From the NCBI GenBank assembly GCA_050951405.1, contig JBMNIZ010000002.1, positions 1-64,000 of the forward strand: a stretch of DNA of 64,000 nt, read 5' to 3'. The notes below the pieces were generated by a model. It saw only the letters and a program-made list of their open reading frames with translations. It did no database searches and had not been told where the DNA came from. Position numbers and translations under genes: made by a program. Below are positions 9,050-17,896 of the stretch, in pieces. The DNA is from JBMNIZ01 sp050951405 (lineage in GTDB: Bacteria; Bacillota; DULZ01). The stretch's first letter is position 1; each line of letters opens with the position of its first letter.

Positions 9050-10098
9050 ATGAAAAAACGCTTGATGATTATGGGTTTGAGTTGTGGTGCTGGTTGCAGC
9101 CATGTTAGTGGGGATTGTTGGCTGTGGCGGAGACAGCAAGGAGCCTGCTCCGGCCGAAACAAATGGGCAGGAAGCGGTGGAAAAAATTTCAATCAAGCTG
9201 GGTCACCCCTATGATGAAAGGCAACCTCTCCACCAGGGGACAGTTTTATTTGCCGATTTGGTGGCGGAAAGAACAGACGGCAATGTGGAGGTAACGGTTT
9301 TTCCCAACAGCACCCTGGGCAGTTCCCGGGACTTGGCGGAAGGACTGCAAATTGGCACCATCGAAATGGCCCTTGTTCCTACCACCAACGTTGCTCCTTT
9401 TTATAAGCCCCTGGATATCTTTTATTTCCCCTTCATTTTCCGGGACAAGGAACATGCCTATGCGGTAGCCGATGGTCCTGTCGGCCAACAGCTTTATGAA
9501 GGTTTGTTGAAAGAAACTGGCATTAGAACTTTGGCTATGTTTGAAAGCGGCTTTAGAACCATCACCAACTCGAAGAAACCCATTCGCACTCCTGCGGACT
9601 TTGCCGGGATCAAGATGAGAGTTCCTGACAGCCCCATCAACCTGGCCACTTTCAAAGCACTAGGGGCTACCTGCTACGCCTATGGCTTTGAGCGAATTGT
9701 TTACAGCCCTTCAGCAGGGCACTGTGGATGGGCAGGATAACCCGATTGGAAACGTTTATGCTTACCGTTATTACGAAGTCCAGAAATACATCACCCTGAC
9801 CGGACACCAGTGGGCGGGCATCATGCTCATGATTAATGATCAGCTCTGGAACAAGATTCCCGAGGAGTATCAGAAAATAATGGCTGAGGCCGCCAAGGAA
9901 GCAGAAGCCTGGCAGAGGAAAGAAATCAATGCTAAGGAAAGCGAGTTTCTGGAGGAGATGAAGCAAGCGGGAATGGAAGTGATCGAACTTACTCCAGATG
10001 AAAAAGCCCAGTTCCAAGAGCTGATGAAAGCAGTTTGGACCGAGTTTGAAGATACGGTAGGGAAGGATATAATTGAGGCGGTAATCAATACGAAATAA
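9050..10098 (+). CDS. dctP: TRAP transporter substrate-binding lipoprotein DctP (frameshifted as sequenced)
   Basis: Extracytoplasmic solute receptor of the TRAP system. ATG 9050, after AAGGAGG, begins a lipoprotein signal (MKKRLMIMGL, then VVLVAAMLVGIVGCGG with lipobox cysteine), but the frame shifts by one base near 9081. A second shift near 9670 breaks the family motif, which resumes as MALSELFTALQQGTVDGQDN. Other DctP features are clear: IKLGHPYDERQPLHQG, FPNSTLGSSRDLAEGLQIG, FESGFRTITNSKKPI and PADFAGIKMRVP. Across the breaks the length (about 348 residues) is normal for the family, and the flanking subunits are intact, so a sequence error is more likely than loss. Confidence 0.85.
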
Positions 10099-10106
10099 AT
10101 GGAAGT

Positions 10107-10138
10107 CCGAGCCCTGCGGAGAATTCTGCAGGGCTCGG
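10107..10138 (+). other. Intercistronic hairpin after dctP
   Basis: Perfectly paired CCGAGCCCTGC / GCAGGGCTCGG arms with a 10-base loop. There is no following T-run, so it may be a weak terminator or an mRNA 3'-end protection hairpin between the transporter and regulator genes. Confidence 0.55.
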
Positions 10139-10217
10139 TAAATAATAAAGGAGTTCAGGAGTTTTTCGTAGAATAATATCATGTGCTCTATTGCACAAGG
10201 CTTTAGGACGGTGCGTT

Positions 10218-10904
10218 ATGGAGACAAGGGGAACTGAGCTAGAAAGGCTTCAGGAAAAAATAAAAAATTTGGAATTTTTATTAGCTCAAAACGAAGTAAA
10301 GAGCCTGGAAAAACAAATAAAACCCCATTTTCTTTTCAATACTCTGAACCTGGTTGCCCGCCTAATTTATCTGGGCAAGAGTGAGGAAGCCCTGGAAGTA
10401 GTTTATGCCCTTTCTAAATTGCTGCGATATGCCATGGAAAAGAAAGACCTGGTCAGATTGCGGGATGAGGTGCAGTATGTGAAGGATTACTTGTTTATTC
10501 AGCAAAGCCGCTATGGGGAGACTCTGAAATACCAATTGGATATTTCTCAGAATATCCTCAGCTGTCTCATCCCCACCTTGGCTTTACAACCCCTGGTGGA
10601 CAATGCGGCTAAGCATGGATTGGAACCCAAAGGGGGAGGTTCTATCTTGATTTTTGGCAGATTGGAAGGAAACAAGGTGGTCCTGAAAGTCATCGATGAC
10701 GGCATCGGCTTTGGGGAGGGAAAAGTATCTTCCATGGGAACTGGCCTTGTTAATATCAGAAAGCGTCTTCATTTCTATTATGGTGATGAATTCAGTTTAG
10801 ATATAAAATCCCAGCCGCAAAAAGGGACCGAGGTCACCATGGTCTTGCCTTTCGTCCCCGATGCTGACGATGAATATGTGCCCGTCTTCTGGTTTGGTAA
10901 ATAG
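10218..10904 (+). CDS. Soluble LytS/YesM-type sensor histidine kinase
   Basis: Histidine kinase of the His_kinase (PF06580) type. The phospho-acceptor motif is KPHFLFNTLN (about residues 35-44). The ATP-binding region has an N-box (DNAAKHGL), a G1 box (DDGIGFG) and a G2 box (GTGLVNIRKRL). Unusually, the protein is only about 228 residues: just a short N-terminal coiled-coil-like stretch (ELERLQEKIKNLEFLLAQNE) precedes the histidine, and there is no transmembrane or PAS/Cache sensor domain. ATG 10218 follows a weak site (AGGACGG); an in-frame TTG at 10191 is possible. It sits 9 bases before its response regulator. The signal must come from the cytoplasm or from a partner protein. Confidence 0.85.
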   Translation: METRGTELERLQEKIKNLEFLLAQNEVKSLEKQIKPHFLFNTLNLVARLIYLGKSEEALEVVYALSKLLRYAMEKKDLVRLRDEVQYVKDYLFIQQSRYGETLKYQLDISQNILSCLIPTLALQPLVDNAAKHGLEPKGGGSILIFGRLEGNKVVLKVIDDGIGFGEGKVSSMGTGLVNIRKRLHFYYGDEFSLDIKSQPQKGTEVTMVLPFVPDADDEYVPVFWFGK

Positions 10905-10913
10905 GGGGAAAAG

Positions 10914-11723
10914 ATGGAAGTGCTGAAAGTGCTGATCGTAGATGATGAAAGAATCGAAAGAGAAGCCCTGCGGCATTTTTTCAAAACCAATGACCTGGGA
11001 ATGGAAGTGGTGGGGGAGGCTTCCAATGGAGTCCAGGCTATAGAAATGAACCAAGCTTTGCATCCGGACCTGATCATTATGGATATTAGGATGGGAATCT
11101 TAGACGGCCTCAAGGCTACAGAATGTATTAAAAGAAACAATTCTCAGGTGGAAATCATCATCTTGACTGCTTTCGGTTTATTTGAATACTCCCAACAGGC
11201 TCTTAAATGCAGGGTTTTTGATTACTTATTAAAGCCCGTGGAAGAAAAGGAATTGTTTGCTTCTATCCAGAGGGTGAAAAATCATATTCTGATCCGGAGT
11301 AAGGGACAAAATAAGCAACAGTCGGCGGATTTAATCAAGTGCTGGCTGGAGGAACAGGGTGACGAAGAAAAGGAAGCGAGCTATGGCGGCTTTGAAGATC
11401 CCCGGGTTTCCCGCTTAGTGGATTATATTATGAGCAATTTAGAAAAGGATCTCACTTTGTCCCATCTGGCTTCCCTGGTTCATTTGAACACCAGTTACTT
11501 GAGCCGTCTATTCAAATCCAATACAGGGGTATCTTTGAGCAATTTTATCCGGGAAGCCCGGATTGAAAAAGCCAAATCTCTTTTAAAGACCGAAAAAAAC
11601 AAACCGCTGAAGGCAATTGCCGAGGAAGTCGGTTTTTCTGATATCCATCATTTTTGTAATACTTTCAAAAAAACGGCAGGGATGACGCCGGCAGAATTCA
11701 GGACTACAGGGAAGGTGGGATGA
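10914..11723 (+). CDS. Response regulator, REC plus AraC-type DNA-binding domain (YesN-like)
   Basis: Transcription regulator with an N-terminal receiver domain (IVDDERIE acidic pair; phosphorylated Asp in LIIMDIRMG; conserved Lys in YLLKPVEEKEL) and a C-terminal AraC/XylS double helix-turn-helix (SHLASLVHLNTSYLSRLFKS, then IAEEVGFSDIHHFCNTFKK, then MTPAEFR). It pairs with the kinase directly upstream. It lies between the TRAP genes and the second AprA-like gene, whose start follows its stop by 4 bases, so it probably controls the flanking transporter and flavoprotein genes. Confidence 0.9.
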   Translation: MEVLKVLIVDDERIEREALRHFFKTNDLGMEVVGEASNGVQAIEMNQALHPDLIIMDIRMGILDGLKATECIKRNNSQVEIIILTAFGLFEYSQQALKCRVFDYLLKPVEEKELFASIQRVKNHILIRSKGQNKQQSADLIKCWLEEQGDEEKEASYGGFEDPRVSRLVDYIMSNLEKDLTLSHLASLVHLNTSYLSRLFKSNTGVSLSNFIREARIEKAKSLLKTEKNKPLKAIAEEVGFSDIHHFCNTFKKTAGMTPAEFRTTGKVG

Positions 11724-11727
11724 TTTA

Positions 11728-13404
11728 GTGAAGCTGCAGCCGGAAACGATGATCACCGATGTCTTAATAATCGGCGGCGGTTGTGCTGGTTCGATGGCTG
11801 CCATCAGAATCAAGGAAGCTGCTCCCGAGCTAAAGGTTTGCATTATGGAAAAAGGACATCTGAAAAGGAGCGGTTCCATTACCATGGGTATGGACGCTTT
11901 AAATGTGGTGGTGATACCGGGCATTTCCACTCCTTTTGACTACCTGAGAATGTTGAAGAAAAAAACCTGGGGCATCATGGATTACTTGCCCAATTATACC
12001 TTAGCCCAAAGGAGTTTTGAAATCCTCAAAGTCCTGGAAAACTGGGGCGTGTTTTTTCCTAAAGATGATGAAGGCAACTACAATCTCATGCAGGTGGACG
12101 ATGGCGGCAAGTTTTGTGTGGGCATGGATGAACCGGACTTAAAGCCCATGATGGAAAAGAAAATTCGCGAAGCGGGGGTAGAGGTCCTGAACAAGACCAT
12201 GGCTACCCGATTGGTGGTCCAGGAAGGAAAGGTCCTGGGAGCAGTTGGCTTTAATCTCACCGATGGGCGCTTGTTTTTTTGCCAGGCCCAGAGCGTAATC
12301 CTGGCTAATGGCTCCGCTGCCAGATTTGGTCTCCCTAATACAGGATATCTCTATGGTACTTTTGATTTTCCCGGTAATGCCGGTGATGGTTATTCCCTGG
12401 CTTTTCGGGCCGGAGCCAAGATTACGGGCATGGAATTCACCTTGAAATACACCCTGGTCAAAGATCTGAATATACCTTTGATCTACATTGTGGTAACTAG
12501 GGGAGGGCAGATCGTCAACGCGGCCGGGGAAATTATCGTGGATCAAAACAATTTATCCGTCTTCCGCATCCGGGAAGCTTTGGAAAGAGACAAGGGGCCT
12601 ATCTTTCTCAAGACGGACCATCTTCCCAAAGATAAAATCATGGAGATAGAAAATGTTTTGTTTAGCACGGAAAGGCCCATGCAGCGCCGGTATTGGGAGC
12701 TGAAGGGCATGAAATTTGGCCGGGACTTGATTGAACTGAGCTTGACCGAGGCCCAGCTTTGCGGCGGTCACGGCATGTCCGGAGTGGTCATTAACGAAAA
12801 GGCGGAAACCAATGTCAAAGGGCTGTATGCCGCAGGAGATGTCAGTGCCGTACCCATGCAGCACTTAACCGGGGCCTTTGTTTTTGGGCAAATAGCCGCC
12901 GAGAGCGCGGTCCAGTATTGTGCCGGCGAAAGGCCCAATAGATTTAATCGTTTTTTAGAGAAGGCTTTTAACCAAGAACTGCAGCGGCTGGGCAACCTGT
13001 TTAATGCCGCAAGGAACAATCAAATCCCACCTGCTTCTTTTGAGTATAAACTGCGCCGGATCATCAACGAATACTTGCTTTCACCCAAGAATTCCGCTTA
13101 TCTCAACAAAGGGCTTGATCTGATTCACCAACTCCGCGAACAATTACCCCACCTGGTCCAAGCCCGGACTTTCCATGAGTTCAGCAAGATTTTAGAAATA
13201 GAATTCATTCTCGATTGTGCGCAAATGTCTGCGGCGGCCTCTTTGGCCAGGAAGGAAAGCCGCTGGGGACATATTCACTACCGGACTGATTATCCAGAAA
13301 CGGATGACAAAAACTGGCTGAAACACATCGACCTGCAAATAGGCAGCGATACCCCCGAGGTAAAGGTTTCTTTGCGAGAAATCCAGAGAGGTGAGATGGA
13401 ATGA
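11728..13404 (+). CDS. AprA-like FAD-dependent oxidoreductase, second paralogue
   Basis: Flavoprotein of about 558 residues, colinear with the product at 3774: FAD motif VLIIGGGCAGSMAAIRI, RSGSITMGMDALNVV, the GLYAAGDVSAVPMQHLTGAF segment, and the AprA-like end SRWGHIHYRTDYPETDDKNW. The two copies share the same layout but have clearly diverged, so this is an old duplication. The GTG start lies 4 bases after the response regulator stop. Its own stop overlaps the start of a small two-cluster ferredoxin (ATGA), so a flavoprotein/ferredoxin pair like AprA/AprB is likely. Substrate unknown. Confidence 0.8.
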   Translation: MKLQPETMITDVLIIGGGCAGSMAAIRIKEAAPELKVCIMEKGHLKRSGSITMGMDALNVVVIPGISTPFDYLRMLKKKTWGIMDYLPNYTLAQRSFEILKVLENWGVFFPKDDEGNYNLMQVDDGGKFCVGMDEPDLKPMMEKKIREAGVEVLNKTMATRLVVQEGKVLGAVGFNLTDGRLFFCQAQSVILANGSAARFGLPNTGYLYGTFDFPGNAGDGYSLAFRAGAKITGMEFTLKYTLVKDLNIPLIYIVVTRGGQIVNAAGEIIVDQNNLSVFRIREALERDKGPIFLKTDHLPKDKIMEIENVLFSTERPMQRRYWELKGMKFGRDLIELSLTEAQLCGGHGMSGVVINEKAETNVKGLYAAGDVSAVPMQHLTGAFVFGQIAAESAVQYCAGERPNRFNRFLEKAFNQELQRLGNLFNAARNNQIPPASFEYKLRRIINEYLLSPKNSAYLNKGLDLIHQLREQLPHLVQARTFHEFSKILEIEFILDCAQMSAAASLARKESRWGHIHYRTDYPETDDKNWLKHIDLQIGSDTPEVKVSLREIQRGEME

Positions 13405-13601
13405 ACGGCCATTCATTTCTAGTGACGGACGAGTGCATTGGCTGCGGGGTGTGTGTGGATTTATGTCCCTTGGACTGCTTGCGGATGGGGGAGGATGACA
13501 AGCCTTATTTGAAATATGACGAGTGCTGGTATTGCGGCTGTTGCGAAATTGAATGCCCGGTATCCTGCTTGAAAATTCATTTTCCTTTTCTGGTATTTTG
13601 A
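13401..13601 (+). CDS. Small 2[4Fe-4S] ferredoxin (AprB-like partner)
   Basis: 66-residue ferredoxin with two four-cysteine motifs, CIGCGVCVDLCP (residues 13-24) and CWYCGCCEIECP (residues 42-53). It overlaps the upstream flavoprotein by 4 bases and is likely its electron-transfer subunit. It lacks the long C-terminal tail of true AprB. Confidence 0.85.
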   Translation: MNGHSFLVTDECIGCGVCVDLCPLDCLRMGEDDKPYLKYDECWYCGCCEIECPVSCLKIHFPFLVF

Positions 13602-13654
13602 TGAGGCATATTCCCCCTTTTCGGCGGAAGTATGAGCTGGAAAGCCCGCCGGGA

Positions 13655-13695
13655 AACGGCCATGAATCTTAGTTGAAATAGGATTCATGGCCGTT
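13655..13695 (+). terminator. Hairpin after the ferredoxin gene, probable transcription end
   Basis: 14-bp perfect stem AACGGCCATGAATC / GATTCATGGCCGTT with a 13-base loop. No strong T-run follows, so termination is inferred from its position at the operon end. Confidence 0.45.
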
Positions 13696-13817
13696 ATCCA
13701 TTAATTGGAGCAACAAAAAGAACTTGGCGGCATAAAATAAAAAAGCAAGTTCAGAAAAAAGTACTGGAAGCACCGGGGACTAGCATAAATATTAGAGAGG
13801 CACAGGGGGGAAAGATC

Positions 13818-14096
13818 ATGGTGGGGAAAAACCGTTGGCGCTTTCCCGAAATAAAATTGTTCCCGGAAGAGTTTAGCCTTAATAGGCCCCTGACAGAGGA
13901 AATGCAGGAGATCATGGCTGTGGAACAAGCCAAAAAGGAATGGCAGGATACCAGGAAGCAATTTGAAGAGGCAACAGTGCCGGAACTAATCGACCAGGCC
14001 ATTTATCAAATGCAGGCTGCGGAACTCAAATACATGTATTTACTCAAGCGGGTGCGCGCCAAAAGGGAAAAGAAGAGATCGGAAGCATCAGAATAA
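13818..14096 (+). CDS. yaaL: YaaL-like protein (DUF2508)
   Basis: Small charged protein of 92 residues, rich in predicted helix, with the family-like core VPELIDQAIYQMQAAELKYMYLLK. In Bacillus subtilis yaaL lies directly before bofA, and the same order is seen here. Function unknown. Start ATG 13818 lies behind a purine-rich AGGGGGGAAAG site. Confidence 0.7.
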   Translation: MVGKNRWRFPEIKLFPEEFSLNRPLTEEMQEIMAVEQAKKEWQDTRKQFEEATVPELIDQAIYQMQAAELKYMYLLKRVRAKREKKRSEASE

Positions 14097-14197
14097 GTCC
14101 TATATAATCTACAAAATAACGATCAATAATATGATTAGCTGGAATAGTGCCGGACAGGCTGGCATAATTATTTATAGCAAGAAATGGAGGGATGGGC

Positions 14198-14464
14198 ATG
14201 GTTGATTTTCTGCAGGTGTTTTTTGCTCTGGCTTTTCTGGTATTTCTGGTTTATGTGATCAGCCGCATTTTAGTTAAACCATTAAAGCTGGCTGTGAAAA
14301 TCCTGGTCAATTCCCTATTTGGACTTTTGCTGCTCTGGGGCTTTAATTTCTTGGGAGCGCTGATGGCCTTGGCCATACCCATAAATCTGGTGACAATTTT
14401 AGTAGCGGGTTTTTTAGGTATACCCGGTTTAATTTTGCTCATTATTTTACAGGTCCTTTTGTAG
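14198..14464 (+). CDS. bofA: Pro-sigma-K processing inhibitor BofA
   Basis: Small membrane protein of about 88 residues. In sporulation, BofA holds the SpoIVFB protease inactive in the mother cell until the forespore signals. The sequence is hydrophobic in three segments and ends in the family-type stretch NLVTILVAGFLGIPGLILLI. The ribosome binding site GGAGG ends 7 bases before ATG 14198 and only 1 base before ATG 14192, so 14198 is preferred. It follows yaaL, the same neighbour as in Bacillus. Confidence 0.8.
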   Translation: MVDFLQVFFALAFLVFLVYVISRILVKPLKLAVKILVNSLFGLLLLWGFNFLGALMALAIPINLVTILVAGFLGIPGLILLIILQVLL

Positions 14465-14699
14465 GAATAGAGACGACTAACTGCCATATTCGGGTGTTAT
14501 TCACGCTTTCCCGGTAAGATGAGAAATAGCTCTGCTCATGATCTGCCCGGGTTATTTTTTCCCTAGGCGCTACTCATCCTTGACGAACAGCGACCCTTGT
14601 TTTATACTATAAATAACCAATCCAGCGTTTTCTGCTGTAAATAGTCTGTTTTTCTCCTCCATTCATAAAAGGTGGTGAAAGGAGAATAATAGATCTGAG

Positions 14700-15383
14700 G
14701 TGAGGACCATTTCTTCTTCCCAGACCCCCATCATTGAGGCCTACGTGGGCGAATTTGCCAGCGGTAAAAGTGAAAATGCCATTAATCGGGCCCTGGATCT
14801 GCTGGAATCCGGTCGCCAAGTCACTTTGATCGATCTGGATTTGGTGGCACCTTTCTACACCCTGAGGCCGATCCAAGCCCAGCTTAAAGAAAGAGGGCTG
14901 AATGTGGTCACCTGGGAAACCGGTAAGACCATGGGGTTGGGAGAAGCAGGTTCCGTTCTCCGGCCCGACATGCGCTGGGCCTTGAGACGTGAGGGAGACA
15001 TTATTTTGGATGTGGGTTACGGGGTCATGGGGACCAGGACACTGAACCTGGTGGAAGGGGCTTTGACCAATCCTTATTTGCAGGTCATTGCCGTGATTAA
15101 TCTCTGCCGGCCGGTTACCGGCAGCCTTGACCTGATCGTGGATTACGTCCGGTCCCTGACCAGGGTGGACGGTCTTTTGAATAACACTCACCTGGGCGAG
15201 GAAACCACCTTAGAGCTGGTGCAGGAGGGGGCCAGGGTTGTTACACAGGCAGCGGAAATGCTGGAGCTACCGGTGATCGCCACTGCTGCAGTCTGGGAAT
15301 TGGCCAATCAGATGGGAAAGCAAGATTGCATGGGCAATCCGGTACGGGGTTTACGCCGTTTTATGCCCGCAGCTTATTGGTAG
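14700..15383 (+). CDS. P-loop ATPase, MinD/CobQ-like, leading the 2-oxoacid oxidoreductase operon
   Basis: 227-residue NTPase with a Walker A-like motif near the N-terminus (YVGEFASGKSE), a switch-like aspartate segment (TLIDLDLVAPFY) and a Walker B-like ILDVGYGVMGT. The GTG start has only a distant GGAG upstream, so the exact start is uncertain. It ends 60 bases before the oxidoreductase alpha gene, on the same strand and probably in the same operon. The function is not known to me. The context suggests maturation, metal-cluster insertion or regulation of the ferredoxin-dependent enzyme; that is inference. Confidence 0.6.
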   Translation: MRTISSSQTPIIEAYVGEFASGKSENAINRALDLLESGRQVTLIDLDLVAPFYTLRPIQAQLKERGLNVVTWETGKTMGLGEAGSVLRPDMRWALRREGDIILDVGYGVMGTRTLNLVEGALTNPYLQVIAVINLCRPVTGSLDLIVDYVRSLTRVDGLLNNTHLGEETTLELVQEGARVVTQAAEMLELPVIATAAVWELANQMGKQDCMGNPVRGLRRFMPAAYW

Positions 15384-15443
15384 ACTTTTTTTGTTGGGCA
15401 GAGCGGTTAAACGGCACATACAGATTATGAGGAGGTACTGAGC

Positions 15444-16532
15444 ATGGCGGAAAAGCCTATTCAGGGTGAAAAACGGGTTTTCATGACCGGCAACGAGGCT
15501 GTATGCTGGGCAGCTTTAGCGGCCGGCGCCGACATTATGTACGGATACCCAATCACTCCCCAAAACGAAATCATGCACTACTGGACCAGGTTGTCTCCCA
15601 AATTCGACAGGAGCTTTTTGCAAACGGAGGACGAGCTTTCTGCTGGTTTTGCCTGTGTCGGAGGGGTATTGGCAGGAAAAAGAGCTTTTACCGGCACGGC
15701 GGGTCCTGGCAGCATTTTGATGCAGGAGCCCATGGCCATGGCGGAGATGATGCGCCTGCCGACAGTAGTGGTTATCTGCCAAAGAGGCGGTCCTTCAACT
15801 GCTACCGTCATTTACTCCCAGCAGGAAACCAACTTGATTTGTTTTGGCGGTAACGGAGAAGGATTCCGGGTAGTCTATTCCACTTCCGGTCACCAAGATT
15901 TATTTGATTACACCATCAAAGCTTTTAATACGGCCTGGAAATACCGTATTCCCACCTTTGTTTTGGGAGACGGCTACCAGTCCCAGATGCGAGAGGTTTT
16001 GACTATCTATGATCCTGAATTGCGAGGCATTCAAATGGTGCCCACCGAGCCTTATATGGGTAAACCGGGGGTGCCGGGTGTAGACCGGGAGCCGGCCCAC
16101 TTGCGCAATACTTATAATATGGAGGACGAGCTCTACGAGGTAGTCCTAGATTTGAAAAAGGCTTATGAAGCGGCTGCTCCGGAAATTGTTGAGCATCAGG
16201 AATTCTTGACGGAAGATGCAGAGATACTGGTGATTGCCCACGGTATTGTTTCCAGGGCTGTCCAGGGCGCTGTGAAGATCCTGCGGGAGCAGGGAGTAAA
16301 AGCGGGGCATTTCCGTCCTATTACTTTACGTCCTTTCCCCGGGGAAGAGTTGAAACGAGTTGCTTCCAAAGCTAAAAAGATCCTGATCGCGGAGTCGGCT
16401 GTAGGGCAGTTATCCCGGATGGTAAAAGAACAGCTCTACGGGTTGAGCGTACCGGTGGAAGATTATTTCCGCCCGGGACAAGGAATCACTGTGGAGGAAG
16501 TTGTTGAGAAAGTCAAGACCCTGGCAAAATAA
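15444..16532 (+). CDS. 2-oxoacid:ferredoxin oxidoreductase, alpha subunit (VorB/KorA type)
   Basis: Subunit carrying the pyrimidine-binding domain of a TPP-dependent enzyme that converts a 2-oxoacid plus CoA to acyl-CoA, CO2 and reduced ferredoxin. 362 residues. Motifs: GNEAVCWAALAAGADIMYGY, then PITPQNEI, then the TEDELSAGFACVGG segment and the domain III stretch ILVIAHGIVSRAVQGAVKIL. Start ATG 15444 follows GAGGAGG. The four-gene order alpha-beta-gamma-ferredoxin fits enzymes for branched-chain 2-oxoacids (Vor) or 2-oxoglutarate (Kor). I cannot choose between them from sequence alone. Confidence 0.88.
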   Translation: MAEKPIQGEKRVFMTGNEAVCWAALAAGADIMYGYPITPQNEIMHYWTRLSPKFDRSFLQTEDELSAGFACVGGVLAGKRAFTGTAGPGSILMQEPMAMAEMMRLPTVVVICQRGGPSTATVIYSQQETNLICFGGNGEGFRVVYSTSGHQDLFDYTIKAFNTAWKYRIPTFVLGDGYQSQMREVLTIYDPELRGIQMVPTEPYMGKPGVPGVDREPAHLRNTYNMEDELYEVVLDLKKAYEAAAPEIVEHQEFLTEDAEILVIAHGIVSRAVQGAVKILREQGVKAGHFRPITLRPFPGEELKRVASKAKKILIAESAVGQLSRMVKEQLYGLSVPVEDYFRPGQGITVEEVVEKVKTLAK

Positions 16533-16553
16533 CGATTACAAGGAGGTTAAATC

Positions 16554-17312
16554 ATGTCCGCAATGCCCCAACCGCTCATGCCAAAAGTATGGCGGGTAGA
16601 GACGAAACCGCATAAATTCTGTCCCGGCTGTGGACACCCTCTTGTCTTAAAAGTGTTGGGAGAATGCATCGAAGAGCTGAAGCTGGAAGACAGGATTGCT
16701 TTCGGTTGTGATATCGGGTGTTCACTTTTGGCTTGGGACTTTTTTAATTTGGATTCTGTGCAGACACATCACGGACGGGTTACACCGGTTATTACCGGGA
16801 TCAAAAGAGCTGCTCCTCATCTCATTGGCATAGCCTATATGGGGGACGGGGGCGGCTATGCCATCGGATCCCAACACTTGGTCAATGCGGCCAGCCGGAA
16901 TGAAAAAATAATGGTGATCCTGGTGAACAATACCCAGTATGCCATGACCGGAGGCCAGATGGCCCCCACTACACTACCCCAACAAAAAACCGAGACTTCC
17001 CCATACGGCCGGAATACGGACTTGACGGGAAATCCCACTTTGGGACCGGAAATGATTGCTGCCATTACGCCGGAAACGGCCTATGTGGCGCGGGGTACCG
17101 TATCTAATTTACGGCAGTTGAAAAGATTCATTAAGAAAGGGCTGGAGAATCAGGTTGCCGGGAGAGGCTTTTCCTTTATCGAAGCTTTATCCCTTTGTCC
17201 CACCAACTGGAGGACCAACGCAGAGCAAACCTGGAAGTTTCTTGAGAAAGATATGGCCCAGTATTTTAAAGTTGGCGAATTGAAGGCTCCTGCCGAAAAG
17301 AAGGAGGCGTAG
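16554..17312 (+). CDS. 2-oxoacid:ferredoxin oxidoreductase, beta (TPP-binding) subunit
   Basis: 252-residue subunit that binds the diphosphate of TPP. The N-terminal FCPGCGHPLVLK and the TPP motif MGDGGGYAIGSQHLVNAA, followed by VILVNNTQYAMTGGQMAPTT, are typical of KGOR/VOR beta subunits. It lies 21 bases after the alpha gene and behind AAGGAGG; the gamma gene follows 2 bases later. The cysteines near the N-terminus could ligate a cluster, but the additional [4Fe-4S] clusters are on the delta subunit at 17893. Confidence 0.9.
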   Translation: MSAMPQPLMPKVWRVETKPHKFCPGCGHPLVLKVLGECIEELKLEDRIAFGCDIGCSLLAWDFFNLDSVQTHHGRVTPVITGIKRAAPHLIGIAYMGDGGGYAIGSQHLVNAASRNEKIMVILVNNTQYAMTGGQMAPTTLPQQKTETSPYGRNTDLTGNPTLGPEMIAAITPETAYVARGTVSNLRQLKRFIKKGLENQVAGRGFSFIEALSLCPTNWRTNAEQTWKFLEKDMAQYFKVGELKAPAEKKEA

Positions 17313-17314
17313 GA

Positions 17315-17896
17315 ATGGGTCAGGCCATAAAAATAGCCCTGGCTGGAGAAGGCGGACAGGGTGTACAATCAGTAGCTATGATTTTGACGGAGGCTGCTTA
17401 TGAAGAAGGTCGCGAGGCCCTTTACATTCCTAATTTCGGAGTGGAACAAAGAGGCGGTGTTTCCGTTGCCTTTGTCCAGATCGCTGATCAGCATATCGAG
17501 GCTCCCAAATTCAGGATCGGAGACGTGGTTGTGGCTTTAAGTGACAGGGCGGTACGCCGGACCGGGCAGTATGTGGGGCCGGAGACCATTTTCATCTATG
17601 ACAAAAGCATTACCGGGATTGAAGAGGATTTGCCGAAAGAGGCAAAACAGATACTGGCCATCCCGGCTATTGATGTGGCGAAAAAAGAATTTCACCCCCG
17701 GGTGTTCAACATTATTATCATGGGCGCCATTATCGGGGCCACAGGAGTTGTCAGTGAAGAGCGGGCCAGGGCTTCTCTTGAAAGCAAATTGGGTTATAAG
17801 TTTGAAAAAGATCCCAGTCTGAGGGAAATGAACTTCAAGGCTTTAACCCGAGGCATTGAATTAGTCCGGGCCGAGTTAAAGGAGGGGCAGTCATGA
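17315..17896 (+). CDS. 2-oxoacid:ferredoxin oxidoreductase, gamma subunit
   Basis: 193-residue subunit of the POR/KOR gamma family, opening with ALAGEGGQGVQSVAMILTEA and followed by FGVEQRGGVSVAFVQI, both family hallmarks. It completes the CoA-handling part of the complex. The stop overlaps the start of the ferredoxin subunit gene (ATGA), and the ribosome binding site AAGGAGG sits in the end of the beta gene, so translation is coupled. Confidence 0.9.
   Translation: MGQAIKIALAGEGGQGVQSVAMILTEAAYEEGREALYIPNFGVEQRGGVSVAFVQIADQHIEAPKFRIGDVVVALSDRAVRRTGQYVGPETIFIYDKSITGIEEDLPKEAKQILAIPAIDVAKKEFHPRVFNIIIMGAIIGATGVVSEERARASLESKLGYKFEKDPSLREMNFKALTRGIELVRAELKEGQS

Noticed and set aside
3774..13601. 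True adenylylsulfate reductase (aprAB) and sulfate reduction
   Set aside because: The flavoproteins are about 560 residues and the small ferredoxin lacks the AprB tail. No sat, qmoABC or dsrAB in the window.
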